A DNA stretch of 64,000 nt, taken from positions 1 to 64,000 of the forward strand of contig CAZLJE010000014.1 of the NCBI GenBank assembly GCA_964559835.1. The letters run 5' to 3'. This stretch comes from DAISJI01 sp964559835 (GTDB lineage Bacteria > Acidobacteriota > Terriglobia > Terriglobales > Acidobacteriaceae). A program made the translations under genes and the position numbers. Positions 27,449-35,490 of this stretch are shown one piece after another. The number at the start of each line of letters is the position of its first letter. Position 1 is the stretch's first letter. The notes under the pieces are model-generated. The model worked only from the letters and a program-made list of their open reading frames with translations, had not been told where the DNA came from and did not search any database.

Positions 27449-28147
27449 ATGCGCTTACTTCTGCTCAGCACCTCTACCCTCCACGGCAGCGGATACCTGG
27501 ATTATGCGGAAACCCACATTCGCGAGTTCCTCGGCAAATCCGCGCGAGTGTTGTTCGTTCCGTATGCGCTCGCCGATCGCGACACCTACTCCGCAACCGC
27601 TGCCAGTCGCTTCGAGCGCATGGGATACGAGCTTTATCCCATTCACCGGGAGGACGATCCAGCGCGGGCGATCGGCCGCGCCGACAACATCTTCATCGGC
27701 GGCGGAAACACCTTCCGCCTGCTCAAGGCGCTGTACGACGAGCACATCGTTGAATTGATCGCGGAACGCGTGCGCGAGGGCATGCCCTATATCGGCTCGA
27801 GCGCGGGCACGAACATGGCCTGCCCGACGTTGAAGACCACGAATGACATGCCGATCGTGCAGCCGCCATCCTTCAACGCCCTCGGTCTGATTCCATTCCA
27901 GATCAACCCGCACTACGTCGATCCCGATCCCAACTCCAAGCACATGGGCGAGACCCGCGAGGAGCGCCTCCGCCAATACCTTGAAGAAAACGACATCCCG
28001 GTCGTCGGCCTGCGCGAGGGGTCGTTCCTCTGGGTTGACAATGAAAAGGTCACATTGCGCGGGGAGAAGACGGCGCGGGTGTTCAAGCAGGGAACCGAGC
28101 CGTTTGAGATCGAGCCGGGAAGTCGCGTGGACGAACTTCTTCGTTGA
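27449..28147 (+). CDS. pepE: peptidase E (alpha-aspartyl dipeptidase)
   Basis: 232 residues, the usual size for the S51 family. The nucleophile Ser118 lies in YIGSSAGTNMA, followed by the conserved TTNDMPI (Asp133) and NPHYVDPDP (His155), matching the catalytic set of Salmonella PepE; FIGGGNTFRLL (~82-92) is also conserved. It is a cytoplasmic enzyme that cleaves dipeptides with N-terminal aspartate. It has no operon partners and is preceded by a short ATTACCG repeat at 27423. The promoter of the downstream higBA pair begins in its stop codon. Confidence 0.93.
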   Translation: MRLLLLSTSTLHGSGYLDYAETHIREFLGKSARVLFVPYALADRDTYSATAASRFERMGYELYPIHREDDPARAIGRADNIFIGGGNTFRLLKALYDEHIVELIAERVREGMPYIGSSAGTNMACPTLKTTNDMPIVQPPSFNALGLIPFQINPHYVDPDPNSKHMGETREERLRQYLEENDIPVVGLREGSFLWVDNEKVTLRGEKTARVFKQGTEPFEIEPGSRVDELLR

Positions 28148-28175
28148 CAGGTGTATAGCGTAACGTTACAGTATA
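28143..28175 (+). promoter_or_regulatory. higBA promoter with overlapping palindromic operator
   Basis: TTGACA (28143-28148), a 17-bp spacer and TACAGT (28166-28171) form a good sigma-70 promoter. Within it lies the palindrome GTATA-GC-GTAACGTTAC-AG-TATAC (28152-28175), covering the spacer and -10, where an antitoxin repressor would block polymerase. The higB ATG is 65 nt further on, after a GGAGGG site. Confidence 0.65.
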
Positions 28176-28239
28176 CGGGAAATCAACTCGCCCCCGCGAT
28201 CTGGAACGTACATGAACGCTCATCGGATAGCGGAGGGAT

Positions 28240-28518
28240 ATGATAAAGAGCTTTCGGCACAAAGGTGTCGAGCAGTTCTTTAAGACCGGTTCGAAGGCAG
28301 GCATACAGCCGAAGCACGCTGCGCGTTTAAGCCGTCAGCTCGCAATGCTGGACGCCGCCAAGGGGCCCTCTGACATGAACGGCCCGGGTTGGAAACTGCA
28401 TGCGCTGGCAGGTGACCTACGAGGGCACTGGGCCGTGCGGATCGATAACAATTGGCGGCTTACTTTCACGTTCGACGTAACTGACGCGATATTGGTTGAT
28501 TACCATGACTACCATTGA
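28240..28518 (+). CDS. higB: HigB-type toxin (RelE superfamily mRNA interferase)
   Basis: 92 residues, start preceded by GGAGGG. The RelE-fold signature of HigB is clear: MIKSFRHKGVEQFFKTGSKA, then the conserved LDAAKGPSDMNGPGWKLHAL and HWAVRIDNNWRLTFTF, ending YHDYH. These toxins cleave mRNA on the ribosome; the R...N-WR-F core is retained, so it should be active. The antitoxin gene overlaps its 3' end, giving the toxin-first order typical of higBA. The complex probably represses the promoter at 28143. Confidence 0.92.
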   Translation: MIKSFRHKGVEQFFKTGSKAGIQPKHAARLSRQLAMLDAAKGPSDMNGPGWKLHALAGDLRGHWAVRIDNNWRLTFTFDVTDAILVDYHDYH

Positions 28519-28807
28519 GAATCCCCAAGGTTCGCGGATGTTCAATCCGCCTCACCCCGGTCGTGTGCTTCGCGATTTCCTTGGCGACATGTCGGTGACT
28601 AGTGTTGCTTCCCACTTGGGTATCACGCGGGCGGCACTGTCGAGGGTTTTGAACGGCCGCGCCGCAATTTCTGCGGACATGGCTTTACGGTTGAGCGAAG
28701 CGCTCGGAACTTCGCCCGACGTGTGGATTGGCATGCAATCGCAGTACGACCTCTGGCAGGCTGCCAAAAAGCGTCGCAAGAAAGTCGCGCGTCTCCGGGC
28801 TGCGTAA
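28505..28807 (+). CDS. higA: HigA-type antitoxin (XRE family)
   Basis: 100 residues if started at the ATG at 28505, overlapping higB by 14 nt; an in-frame ATG at 28496 is also possible. HigA hallmarks are the N-terminal NPPHPGRVLRDFL and a helix-turn-helix VTSVASHLGITRAALSRVLN followed by DMALRLSEALGTSPDVWIGM. The basic C-terminus (KKRRKKVARLRA) is typical. It neutralises HigB and binds the operon operator through the helix-turn-helix. Confidence 0.93.
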   Translation: MTTIENPQGSRMFNPPHPGRVLRDFLGDMSVTSVASHLGITRAALSRVLNGRAAISADMALRLSEALGTSPDVWIGMQSQYDLWQAAKKRRKKVARLRAA

Positions 28808-28835
28808 CCGCATATTTCCAATTACAATCTAGTCG

Positions 28836-29969
28836 ATGCCCTCACCGGCCCATGCCTTCCAGACCGACGACCCGCGCCTCAAGCCTGTCGCGGACAAGGT
28901 CCTGACGCAACAGCGTCTCGATGTCGACGACGCAGTGGCCCTCTACCGCTCGCGCGACATCCTCGCCGTCGGCTGGATGGCGAATCACGTCCGCGAGCGC
29001 ATGCATGGCGACCGCACGTACTTCAACGTGAACCGCCACATCAACCCGACAAACGTCTGCGTCGCGGCTTGCCGGCTCTGCGCATTCGGCCGCAAGAAAG
29101 ACGCTCCCGGCGCGTACACGATGGCCCTTGACGAAGCCTTCGAAACCGCCGCCTCCGGCTACACCGAATCGGTCACCGAGTTCCACATCGTCGGCGGTCT
29201 CCATCCCGACCTGCCGTTCCAGTACTTCCTCGACCTCTGCTCGGGCCTCAAGCAGCGCTTCCCGCAGGTCCACCTCAAGGCGTTCACCATGGTCGAGGTC
29301 GCGTTCCTGTCGAAGATCGCCAGGCTCAGCATCCGCGACACGCTCCTCAAGCTGAAGGAAGCGGGTGTCGATTCACTGCCCGGTGGCGGCGCCGAGATCT
29401 TCACCGACCGCGTTCGCCACATCATCTGCGACCACAAGATCGACGGTGCCCAGTGGCTCGACACCGCGAAGCTGGCGCACCAGGTCGGCTTGAAGTCGAA
29501 CGCGACCATGCTCTACGGCCACATCGAGAACGATGAAGACCGCGCCGACCATCTTCTCAAGCTCCGCGCCGTGCAGGACGAGACCGGCGGCTTCCAGACA
29601 TTCATCCCGCTGGCGTTCCATCCCGCGAACACGCCGCTTTCGCACCTGAGCACCACCACCGGCTTCATGGACGTGAAGAGCATCGCCGTCGCCCGCCTGG
29701 TGCTCGACAACTTCCCGCACATCAAGGCCTACTGGCAGATGATGACCGCCAAAGTTGCCCAGATCGCGCTCCGCTTCGGCGCCGACGACCTCGACGGGAC
29801 GGTCATCGAAGAAAAGATCTATCACGACGCCGGCGCGACCACTCCGCAAGGGATGCGACGCCAGGAACTGGTGCGGCTGATCACCGAAGCCGGGCGCGAA
29901 GCGATCGAGCGCGATACCATGTACCGCCCCGTCACGCGTACCGAGACGAGCTTCACCGTCGGGGTTTGA
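28836..29969 (+). CDS. mqnE: aminofutalosine synthase MqnE (radical SAM)
   Basis: 377 residues. The radical-SAM cluster ligands are C75, C79 and C82 (NVCVAACRLCAFG), in the Cx3Cx2C spacing; VTEFHIVGGLHPDLPFQYF and GGGAEIFTDRVR are diagnostic of the MqnE/MqnC/CofH group, and the ETGGFQTFIPLAFHP segment points to MqnE. It joins dehydroxyfutalosine precursors (3-enolpyruvoyl-benzoate and SAM) to aminofutalosine, an early step of menaquinone synthesis, in the cytoplasm. Together with the UbiA-type gene it shows that this organism makes menaquinone by the futalosine route. Other mqn genes are outside the window. Confidence 0.93.
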   Translation: MPSPAHAFQTDDPRLKPVADKVLTQQRLDVDDAVALYRSRDILAVGWMANHVRERMHGDRTYFNVNRHINPTNVCVAACRLCAFGRKKDAPGAYTMALDEAFETAASGYTESVTEFHIVGGLHPDLPFQYFLDLCSGLKQRFPQVHLKAFTMVEVAFLSKIARLSIRDTLLKLKEAGVDSLPGGGAEIFTDRVRHIICDHKIDGAQWLDTAKLAHQVGLKSNATMLYGHIENDEDRADHLLKLRAVQDETGGFQTFIPLAFHPANTPLSHLSTTTGFMDVKSIAVARLVLDNFPHIKAYWQMMTAKVAQIALRFGADDLDGTVIEEKIYHDAGATTPQGMRRQELVRLITEAGREAIERDTMYRPVTRTETSFTVGV

Positions 29970-29992
29970 CCCCAGATCCAAGGAGTCTTTGT

Positions 29993-30367
29993 ATGACGGA
30001 CCGCCGAGTGGGGGGCAGTCTGGCCCAGCCTATCCCGAACGTCACCGCAACTGACGTGGAGAGAATCGCCCGGCGCGACTTTCCTGCAGATAAGCTCAAC
30101 GAAGTCATGACCCTTCTCGACTCGTTTGGCGGAGCCCTCTCCGCTCGTGTACGCGCTGCGGCGTTGAAACTGTCGAAGGGAGATGTGGAGAGACTCCAGC
30201 GAGTTGTGGAGTCAGCTGGTCGTGACTACCGCGACGTTTTGGCCGCAGCCGAGTATCCCGGGTACATGAAGGTGATCAACTTCGCAAATATCGCGGAGGA
30301 CGACGAACGCCGCGTCATCGAAAGCGACTGGCGTCAGTACGACGAATGGTTTCGGACATCTCACTAA
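29993..30367 (+). CDS. conserved hypothetical protein
   Basis: 124 residues from the ATG at 29993, which has AAGGAG 7 nt upstream; an upstream in-frame Met at 29966 overlaps mqnE and lacks a ribosome site. The protein is soluble and mostly helical: DVERIARRDFPADKLNEVMT, LLDSFGG, then RAAALKLSKGDVERLQRVVE and an acidic C-terminus with aromatic residues (YPGYMKVINF, DWRQYDEWF). The design resembles small immunity or DUF proteins that bind surfaces, but no family is recognised. It is probably transcribed with mqnE. Confidence 0.7.
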   Translation: MTDRRVGGSLAQPIPNVTATDVERIARRDFPADKLNEVMTLLDSFGGALSARVRAAALKLSKGDVERLQRVVESAGRDYRDVLAAAEYPGYMKVINFANIAEDDERRVIESDWRQYDEWFRTSH

Positions 30368-30586
30368 GTACATCGTTTGCGTTCGCAGCCAATTTTGCTG
30401 TCAAGCAAAATCGTAATCAGCTGAACCCTTTCTTTCCCGTTTTTTCGTTCCCGAATGAGCACGTTTCGTGCCGTAATTCCTCGTGCAACGCTTCTCTTCT
30501 CCCTTGCTTCTATTCTCTTAGGTGTAAAATTCCAGTAGTACGACTGTGGGCACACGGGTTTTCTCACCTGTGCACGAGGGCTTTTC

Positions 30587-31642
30587 ATGAATGTCCACAC
30601 CAGCTACAAGAATCTTCAGAAGACTCCTGACCTCGAACGAGAAATCAATCTACAGACCGAAAAACTGAAAAAGCGGTTACAGGTCTTTCGCCCGGACCTG
30701 GTACACCTGCGCGTCACCGTCGACCAGAACAGCGCGCGCGAGGGTTTCACCGTCGCTGCTGACTTGCGCCTCCCCTCGGGAGACATGGCGGTGAAGCAGA
30801 TCGCCGAAAGTCCCGAGGCAGCGATCAAGTCTGCCTTCGATCAACTGACGGAGCAGGTCACAAAGCACAAGGCCCATCTCCGCGCGGAATGGAAGTGGCC
30901 GCGCCGGCGGCGTGCGGGGAGAACGCGTCCGCAGCCGCAAGTCCCGTTCGAGGAGACGCTCGCCGCAGTGCAGCCGGCCACCATATCCGCCGACGATATC
31001 ACCGGCTACGTCAACGCCAACCTCCCTCGCCTCTTTCTCTACGTCGAGCGGGAAATCTTGTACCGCGAGAACTCCGGCGCCCTGCAGCGCGACCAGGTTG
31101 CGGCCGAAGAAGTGGTCGACGAGGTCATCGCTACCGCTCTGACCGATTCCAACCACCGCCCGGAGAAAGTGGCTCTGGAGCCTTGGCTCTATCGCTTGGC
31201 CATGCGCGCCATCGGCGACCTCGCCAATCGCAACGGCGAACAGGTGAGCAGCGTTCCGCTCGACCATGCCGCGCGGCAGGATGGCCGCCATCAGCACGGC
31301 GGCGACGAGGATCAGTCGGAATTCCACCAGCCCGACGAGGCAGTAGCGAACCAGGACCTCATCGCCGATCTCCGCACTGCCACGCCCGAAGCCACGGTGT
31401 ACACCGAAGAGATGGTCACGATGGTCGAGGCCGCGTTGCTCAGGGCAAAGCCGCAGGACCGCGAGGCATTCCTCTTGTATGTCGTCGAGGGCTTCACGCC
31501 AGACGAGATCGCCGTCATCAGCGAACGTTCCGTCGAACAGGTGCGGAAATCGGTCGTATCCGCGCGCGAGTACCTGCGCAAAGCGTTACCCATGCCCGAC
31601 GAATTCAAAGACAAGCTTCTCCAACACGCAAAAATCGCTTAA
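30587..31642 (+). CDS. fusion of HPF/RaiA ribosome-hibernation domain and sigma-70-like domains
   Basis: 351 residues. Residues ~1-105 look like a hibernation-promoting factor: strand-rich start, LVHLRVTVDQNSAREGFTVA, LRLPSGDMAVKQIAESPEAA and the closing helix AFDQLTEQVTKHKAHL, which mirrors the HPF helix LARQLTKHKDKL. After a basic linker, ~140-215 resemble sigma region 2 (QVAAEEVVDEVIATAL, EPWLYRLAMRAIGDLANR). Residues ~285-345 resemble region 4 (ALLRAKPQDREAFLLYVVEG, EIAVISERSVEQVRKSVVSA). It may sense ribosomes and steer transcription, or have lost polymerase binding; neither is shown. The leader carries a TAAAAT box at 30526 and a GGGCACACGGG/CACCTGTGCAC inverted repeat. The BaeRF gene follows 100 nt downstream. 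Confidence 0.85.
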   Translation: MNVHTSYKNLQKTPDLEREINLQTEKLKKRLQVFRPDLVHLRVTVDQNSAREGFTVAADLRLPSGDMAVKQIAESPEAAIKSAFDQLTEQVTKHKAHLRAEWKWPRRRRAGRTRPQPQVPFEETLAAVQPATISADDITGYVNANLPRLFLYVEREILYRENSGALQRDQVAAEEVVDEVIATALTDSNHRPEKVALEPWLYRLAMRAIGDLANRNGEQVSSVPLDHAARQDGRHQHGGDEDQSEFHQPDEAVANQDLIADLRTATPEATVYTEEMVTMVEAALLRAKPQDREAFLLYVVEGFTPDEIAVISERSVEQVRKSVVSAREYLRKALPMPDEFKDKLLQHAKIA

Positions 31643-31645
31643 TAA

Positions 31646-31682
31646 GCCCACCCAGGTCAATGGACCTGGGTGGGTCACCCTC
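31646..31682. repeat. CCCACCC...GGGTGGG palindrome, copy 1
   Basis: GCCCACCCAGGTC-AAT-GGACCTGGGTGGGTC forms a 12-13-bp stem directly after the stop of the sigma-fusion gene, followed by CACCC. It belongs to a family with copies at 47774, 47818, 50034 and 61588 in which the outer CCCACCC/GGGTGGG and trailing CACCC are fixed and the inner stem varies. No U-run follows, so termination is uncertain. Confidence 0.75.
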
Positions 31683-31741
31683 AGTCGAGTGAAGGCCCCG
31701 TCGTCTGAATTTGTTCATCTTTCTTCCTCTCAGGAGACCGA

Positions 31742-32911
31742 ATGATCACGCGTGACAATATTCGTGAACTGGCGAGCTTTGATTCCGGAGACGGATGCGC
31801 AGTCAGCTTCTTCTACCAACCTGCGCCGCCTAAAGACAAATCGCACCGCGAAGAAGCCATCCTGCTGAAGGACCTGGTGCGCGACGCGCTTCGCGACGCG
31901 GAAAAGCAAGGCCGCAACGGGTGCGCGAAAGCAGACCTCGAACGTATCCTCGAGACTGCCGAACGCCTGCACGGCAACGGCGGACGCGCCAAGGCCATCT
32001 TCGCCTCGGCCAGGAACAATTTCTGGCGCGAGTTCGACCTCCCGCCGCGCCTCACCGCCACCCGCGTGTTCGTCAACAAGCATTTCCATCTGCGCCCGCT
32101 CACGGCCATCGCCGACGTCCTGCCACGCCTGCTCATCGTCCTCGTCGACAAGACCAAGGCGCGGTTTTTCGAACTCTGGCTGGACGAGATCCACGAGCTC
32201 GAGAACCACCGCATGACCAACGAGATCTCGCGCCGCGGCCGCAGCGACGGCTTCGCCGGATACGAGGCCGGCCATGCCGAGCGTCACGTCGAAAATGAAG
32301 CCATGCACTTCTACAAGGAAGTGTCCGACCGAATGAAACTCCTGTATGAGGCCGGGTACGAGCGCTTTCTCATCGGTTGTCGCGATGAGACTTGGCCTGA
32401 GATCGATCCGCACCTGCACAGCTATATCAAGCAGAGGTTCGTCGGACATTTTTCCGCCGACCCCGCCACGGCGACCGCGAACCAGGTACGCGAAGAGGCG
32501 GAACGCCTTTACGACCAATTCCGCATGAAACGCCGCGCCGGACTAGTGCGCGAAGTCGTCGGACAGGAAAAGCGCAACAGCCGCGGCGCCGTTGGCCTCA
32601 AGAACGTACTCGACGCACTGGAGAAAGGCGAGATCCAGACCCTGCTGGTCTCCACCACCTTCTCCGCTCCCGCGTCGGAGTGCACGAACTGCGGGCACAT
32701 CGACGCCAACGTCTCCGAAACCTGTAGTGCCTGCGGGCGGAAGACGCGTGAACTGGAAGATGTTGCCGACCGCCTGCTGGCCAGCGCGGTCAAAAACAAC
32801 ATCGAGATCATCCACATGCACGACGACCCGGCCTTCGCCGCAACCGGTGGCGTCGCTGCCCTTCTCCGCTTCCGCGCCGACCAGAACACCGAAATCCGAA
32901 AAGCCGGCTGA
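31742..32911 (+). CDS. BaeRF family protein (bacterial eRF1-like)
   Basis: 389 residues; AGGAG 9 nt upstream. The order follows archaeo-eukaryotic release factor homologues of bacteria: N-terminal domain with VSFFYQPAPPKDKSHREEAI and a strand preceding RLTATRVFVNKHFHLRPL, a middle domain around LLIVLVDKTKARFFELWL, and a C-terminal L7Ae-like domain with an inserted zinc ribbon (CTNCGHIDANVSETCSACGR) and EIIHMHDDPAFAATGGVAAL. The GGQ loop of true eRF1 is not obvious. The family is thought to act on stalled ribosomes or tRNA. Its position behind an HPF-domain gene supports a ribosome-linked role. A strong terminator follows. Confidence 0.85.
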   Translation: MITRDNIRELASFDSGDGCAVSFFYQPAPPKDKSHREEAILLKDLVRDALRDAEKQGRNGCAKADLERILETAERLHGNGGRAKAIFASARNNFWREFDLPPRLTATRVFVNKHFHLRPLTAIADVLPRLLIVLVDKTKARFFELWLDEIHELENHRMTNEISRRGRSDGFAGYEAGHAERHVENEAMHFYKEVSDRMKLLYEAGYERFLIGCRDETWPEIDPHLHSYIKQRFVGHFSADPATATANQVREEAERLYDQFRMKRRAGLVREVVGQEKRNSRGAVGLKNVLDALEKGEIQTLLVSTTFSAPASECTNCGHIDANVSETCSACGRKTRELEDVADRLLASAVKNNIEIIHMHDDPAFAATGGVAALLRFRADQNTEIRKAG

Positions 32912-32934
32912 TGGCGGATGGCTCATGGCTCATG

Positions 32935-32967
32935 GGGCCGCTGCTCTAAGCAGCGGCCCTTTCTTTC
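32935..32967 (+). terminator. Rho-independent terminator after the BaeRF gene
   Basis: GGGCCGCTGCT (32935-32945) pairs perfectly with AGCAGCGGCCC (32949-32959) and is followed by TTTCTTTC. It closes the HPF-sigma/BaeRF unit. Confidence 0.85.
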
Positions 32968-33065
32968 GTCCATACTCCCTGAGCCCTGAGCCCTGAGCCA
33001 TGAGCCCTGTGCCATGACCCGCGCATGTTATCCTTGCCGGTTTTTATTCCAGCGTGGAGCACGCA

Positions 33066-34337
33066 ATGAAGCGGAGAGATTTCCTCACCACCACCGCGCT
33101 CGGTTCGATCGCCCTTGGTCTCGAAGCGCAGACCACCACGAAGAAACAGGACGGCCGCGCCGCTGAGACGAAGACCGAAGCTGTGGCTGTCGGCGCGCCG
33201 CCGTCGAAGCCGATCATGATCTCCAGCGCCAACGGCTGGAACGGCATCGACAAGGGCTACCAGATGCTGCTCGATGGTGGCGACACTCTCGATGCAGCCA
33301 TCGCCGTCGGCAAGACGCAGGAAGACGATCCCAACGATATGAGCGTCGGCCTCGGCGGTCTTCCGGACGAAGATGGCCACACCACGCTCGATTCCTGCTG
33401 CATGCACGGTCCCACGCGCCGCGCCGGATCGGTCGGGTGTGTCCACTGGACCAAGAACGCCGCGCTGCTTGCGCAAGCCGTCATGAACCACACCGGCCAC
33501 GTCATGCTGGTCGGGACCTATGCCGACAAGTTCGCCGCGGACCTGGGCTTTCCCAACGACCTGCCGCTGACCGAGCGCGCGCGCCAGGTCTGGATGCTGT
33601 GGAAGGAGTATCACTCCGGCGCCGACTGGTGGGGGCCGGGGCTCTCCGATCCGAACTACACTCCGCCGCCGAAGAACGCGAAGGAGATCAACATCTACGA
33701 TGTCCGGCTGCACAAGTTGTACGACGCCGCTGCCGGGCTTGGCATTCCCGAGAGTTTCCGGACGCAAGCCATCGCCGCCGTGCTCTTCCCGCCGCACGGC
33801 ACGATTCACTGTTCCGCGCTGAAGCCGAACGGCGAAATGTCCGGTATGACCACGACCAGCGGCCTCGCCTGGAAAGTGGCCGGCCGCGTCGGCGATTCGG
33901 CCATTATCGGCGGCGGCGAATACACCGATCAGGACGTCGGCTCGGCCGGCGCGACCGGTAGCGGTGAGGAGAACATCCGCGTCGCCGGCGCTCATACCAT
34001 CGTCGAGAACATGCGCCGCGGCATGTCGCCCCGCGACGCCGGCCTCGACGCGCTCAAGCGCATCGTCCGCAATTACAACAACGACATGAACAAGCTCCAG
34101 TACGTCAGCATGACCTACTACATCCTGCGCAAAGACGGGCAGTACGCGGGCGTGAGTCTCTGGAGCGGCAAGCCCGAGGCGCCGACGCGCTTCTGCGTGC
34201 ATGACGGCAAGAAACGTCTCGAAGACTGCGTGCCACTGCTGAAAGGCGAAGGCTCCGAATTCCCGCCGACGCCCAAAGCCCTCGAAGATGCAATGCGTCG
34301 CCTGCGCCAACAGCGCCAGCAGCAGAGCCCGCGATGA
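33066..34337 (+). CDS. N4-(beta-N-acetylglucosaminyl)-L-asparaginase-like Ntn hydrolase, secreted
   Basis: 423 residues from MKRRDFLTTTALG, a twin-arginine signal. The fold is that of glycosylasparaginase: GMSVGLGGLPDEDGHTTLDS-like region, RRAGSVGCVHWTKNAA, and the beta-subunit start around Thr246 in PHGTIHCSALK with GEMSGMTTTSGLAWK, GRVGDSAIIGGG and TGSGEENIR. Thr246 should become the N-terminal nucleophile by self-cleavage, but the residue before it is Gly where characterised enzymes have Asp (HDT). It should remove asparagine-linked GlcNAc or hydrolyse asparagine in the periplasm. It overlaps the esterase gene by 4 nt (ATGA). Confidence 0.88.
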   Translation: MKRRDFLTTTALGSIALGLEAQTTTKKQDGRAAETKTEAVAVGAPPSKPIMISSANGWNGIDKGYQMLLDGGDTLDAAIAVGKTQEDDPNDMSVGLGGLPDEDGHTTLDSCCMHGPTRRAGSVGCVHWTKNAALLAQAVMNHTGHVMLVGTYADKFAADLGFPNDLPLTERARQVWMLWKEYHSGADWWGPGLSDPNYTPPPKNAKEINIYDVRLHKLYDAAAGLGIPESFRTQAIAAVLFPPHGTIHCSALKPNGEMSGMTTTSGLAWKVAGRVGDSAIIGGGEYTDQDVGSAGATGSGEENIRVAGAHTIVENMRRGMSPRDAGLDALKRIVRNYNNDMNKLQYVSMTYYILRKDGQYAGVSLWSGKPEAPTRFCVHDGKKRLEDCVPLLKGEGSEFPPTPKALEDAMRRLRQQRQQQSPR

Positions 34338-35356
34338 ACGGTTTTAACGGATGTCATTCCGAGCGAGGATGCGGCCATAAGCGCCTGGTGTTGGCGCTTG
34401 CCGCATCCGAGTCGAGGGACCTGCATTTTCTGTCCCGCGCCCTGATCGTTGTCGTCGCACTCTGCTCTCCGGCCTGGTCGCAGACCGCGCCCCGCGTCCC
34501 GGATCCCGCGTCCCGCGTCATCGTTCGCGATGTTACCTTCCAATCCGCCTCGCTCGCTCGCGAGATGAAGTACCGCATCGTCCTTCCCGCCGATTACGAA
34601 ACGTCGGGACGTCGCTATCCCGTTCTCTACCTGCTGCACGGCTTGACCGGACACTACGAAGACTGGGAATCACGCACTCACTTGGACGACTACGTTGCCG
34701 GCCTGCCGCTCATCGTCGCCATGCCCGAAGGCGGCGACTCCTGGTACACCAATTCCGCTTCGCAGTCGCAGGAAAAATGGGAAGACTACATCGTGAAGGA
34801 TTTCGTCTCGGAGATCGACGGCAAGTACCGCACCATCCAGACCCGTCACGGGCGCGCCATTGCCGGCCTTTCCATGGGCGGTTACGGGGCGCTGAAGTTC
34901 GCGCTCAAGTATCCCAACAGTTTCATCTTCGCTGCCAGCTTCAGCGGGGCCGAACTGATCGTCCATGACCCGGGCTACAAGATTCCTTTCGGCCAGAAGT
35001 ACGTCGACCAGATCCACAACATCTTTGGCGACGGCGTTACAGCGACGCGCACCGATAACGACATTTTTGAGCTGGCGAAGAAGCGCACGCCCGCACAGGT
35101 GCCGTACCTGGTGGTGACTTGCGGGACCGAAGACGGCCTGCTTGCCTCGAATCGCGAGTTCGCGGCCTTGCTGCAGCAGCTGAAAATCCGGTACGAGTAC
35201 CACGAATCGCCCGGCGCCCACACCTGGCAGTACTGGGACGAGCAACTCCCGTCCATCCTATCGTTGCTGATGGACCGCTACTTCCGCCCGCCCCAGCTTG
35301 CCGTTCCGCCAGCGACGCGAGCAACTCCGGGTCGTGTTATGTCACCGAAGCATTGA
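34334..35356 (+). CDS. secreted esterase D/tributyrin-esterase-like alpha/beta hydrolase
   Basis: 340 residues; ATGA overlap with the asparaginase-like gene. Catalytic elements of the putative-esterase family are present: LPVLYLLHG-type oxyanion loop (YPVLYLLHGLTGHYEDW), nucleophile Ser in GRAIAGLSMGGYGAL (~175), Asp in TCGTEDGLL and His in ESPGAHTWQYWDEQL. A hydrophobic signal-like segment (RALIVVVALCSPAWSQ) begins only at residue ~35, because the first 30 codons are read through a palindromic repeat (34351-34430). Substrate unknown; the family includes S-formylglutathione hydrolase and feruloyl or acetyl esterases. Confidence 0.88.
   Translation: MNGFNGCHSERGCGHKRLVLALAASESRDLHFLSRALIVVVALCSPAWSQTAPRVPDPASRVIVRDVTFQSASLAREMKYRIVLPADYETSGRRYPVLYLLHGLTGHYEDWESRTHLDDYVAGLPLIVAMPEGGDSWYTNSASQSQEKWEDYIVKDFVSEIDGKYRTIQTRHGRAIAGLSMGGYGALKFALKYPNSFIFAASFSGAELIVHDPGYKIPFGQKYVDQIHNIFGDGVTATRTDNDIFELAKKRTPAQVPYLVVTCGTEDGLLASNREFAALLQQLKIRYEYHESPGAHTWQYWDEQLPSILSLLMDRYFRPPQLAVPPATRATPGRVMSPKH
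34351..34430. repeat. palindromic repeat translated within the esterase N-terminus
   Basis: GTCATTCCGAGCGAGGATGC opens a hairpin in which GGATGCGG and the adjoining AAGCGCC pair with GGCGCTT and CCGCATCC, closed by GAGTCGAGGGACCTGC. GTCATTCCGAGCGA...GAGGGA.CTGC is a dispersed repeat type familiar from many bacterial spacers; here it lies in frame inside a coding sequence. Confidence 0.65.
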
Positions 35357-35490
35357 CGCTGTTGCAACAATGCTCTTTCGGAAGGGCACGGCTTCACACG
35401 GCCGCCATCGTGAACCTTCGTGACCCTTCGTGTGAACCGCGCTGTCGAACGTAGCACCGGCATCCCGCCGGTCACCGATTCACCGGCTTA

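Noticed and set aside
30889..31692. Long arginine-rich frame overlapping the sigma-fusion gene
   Set aside because: It is a shadow frame of a GC-rich gene; the true frame has HPF and sigma motifs.
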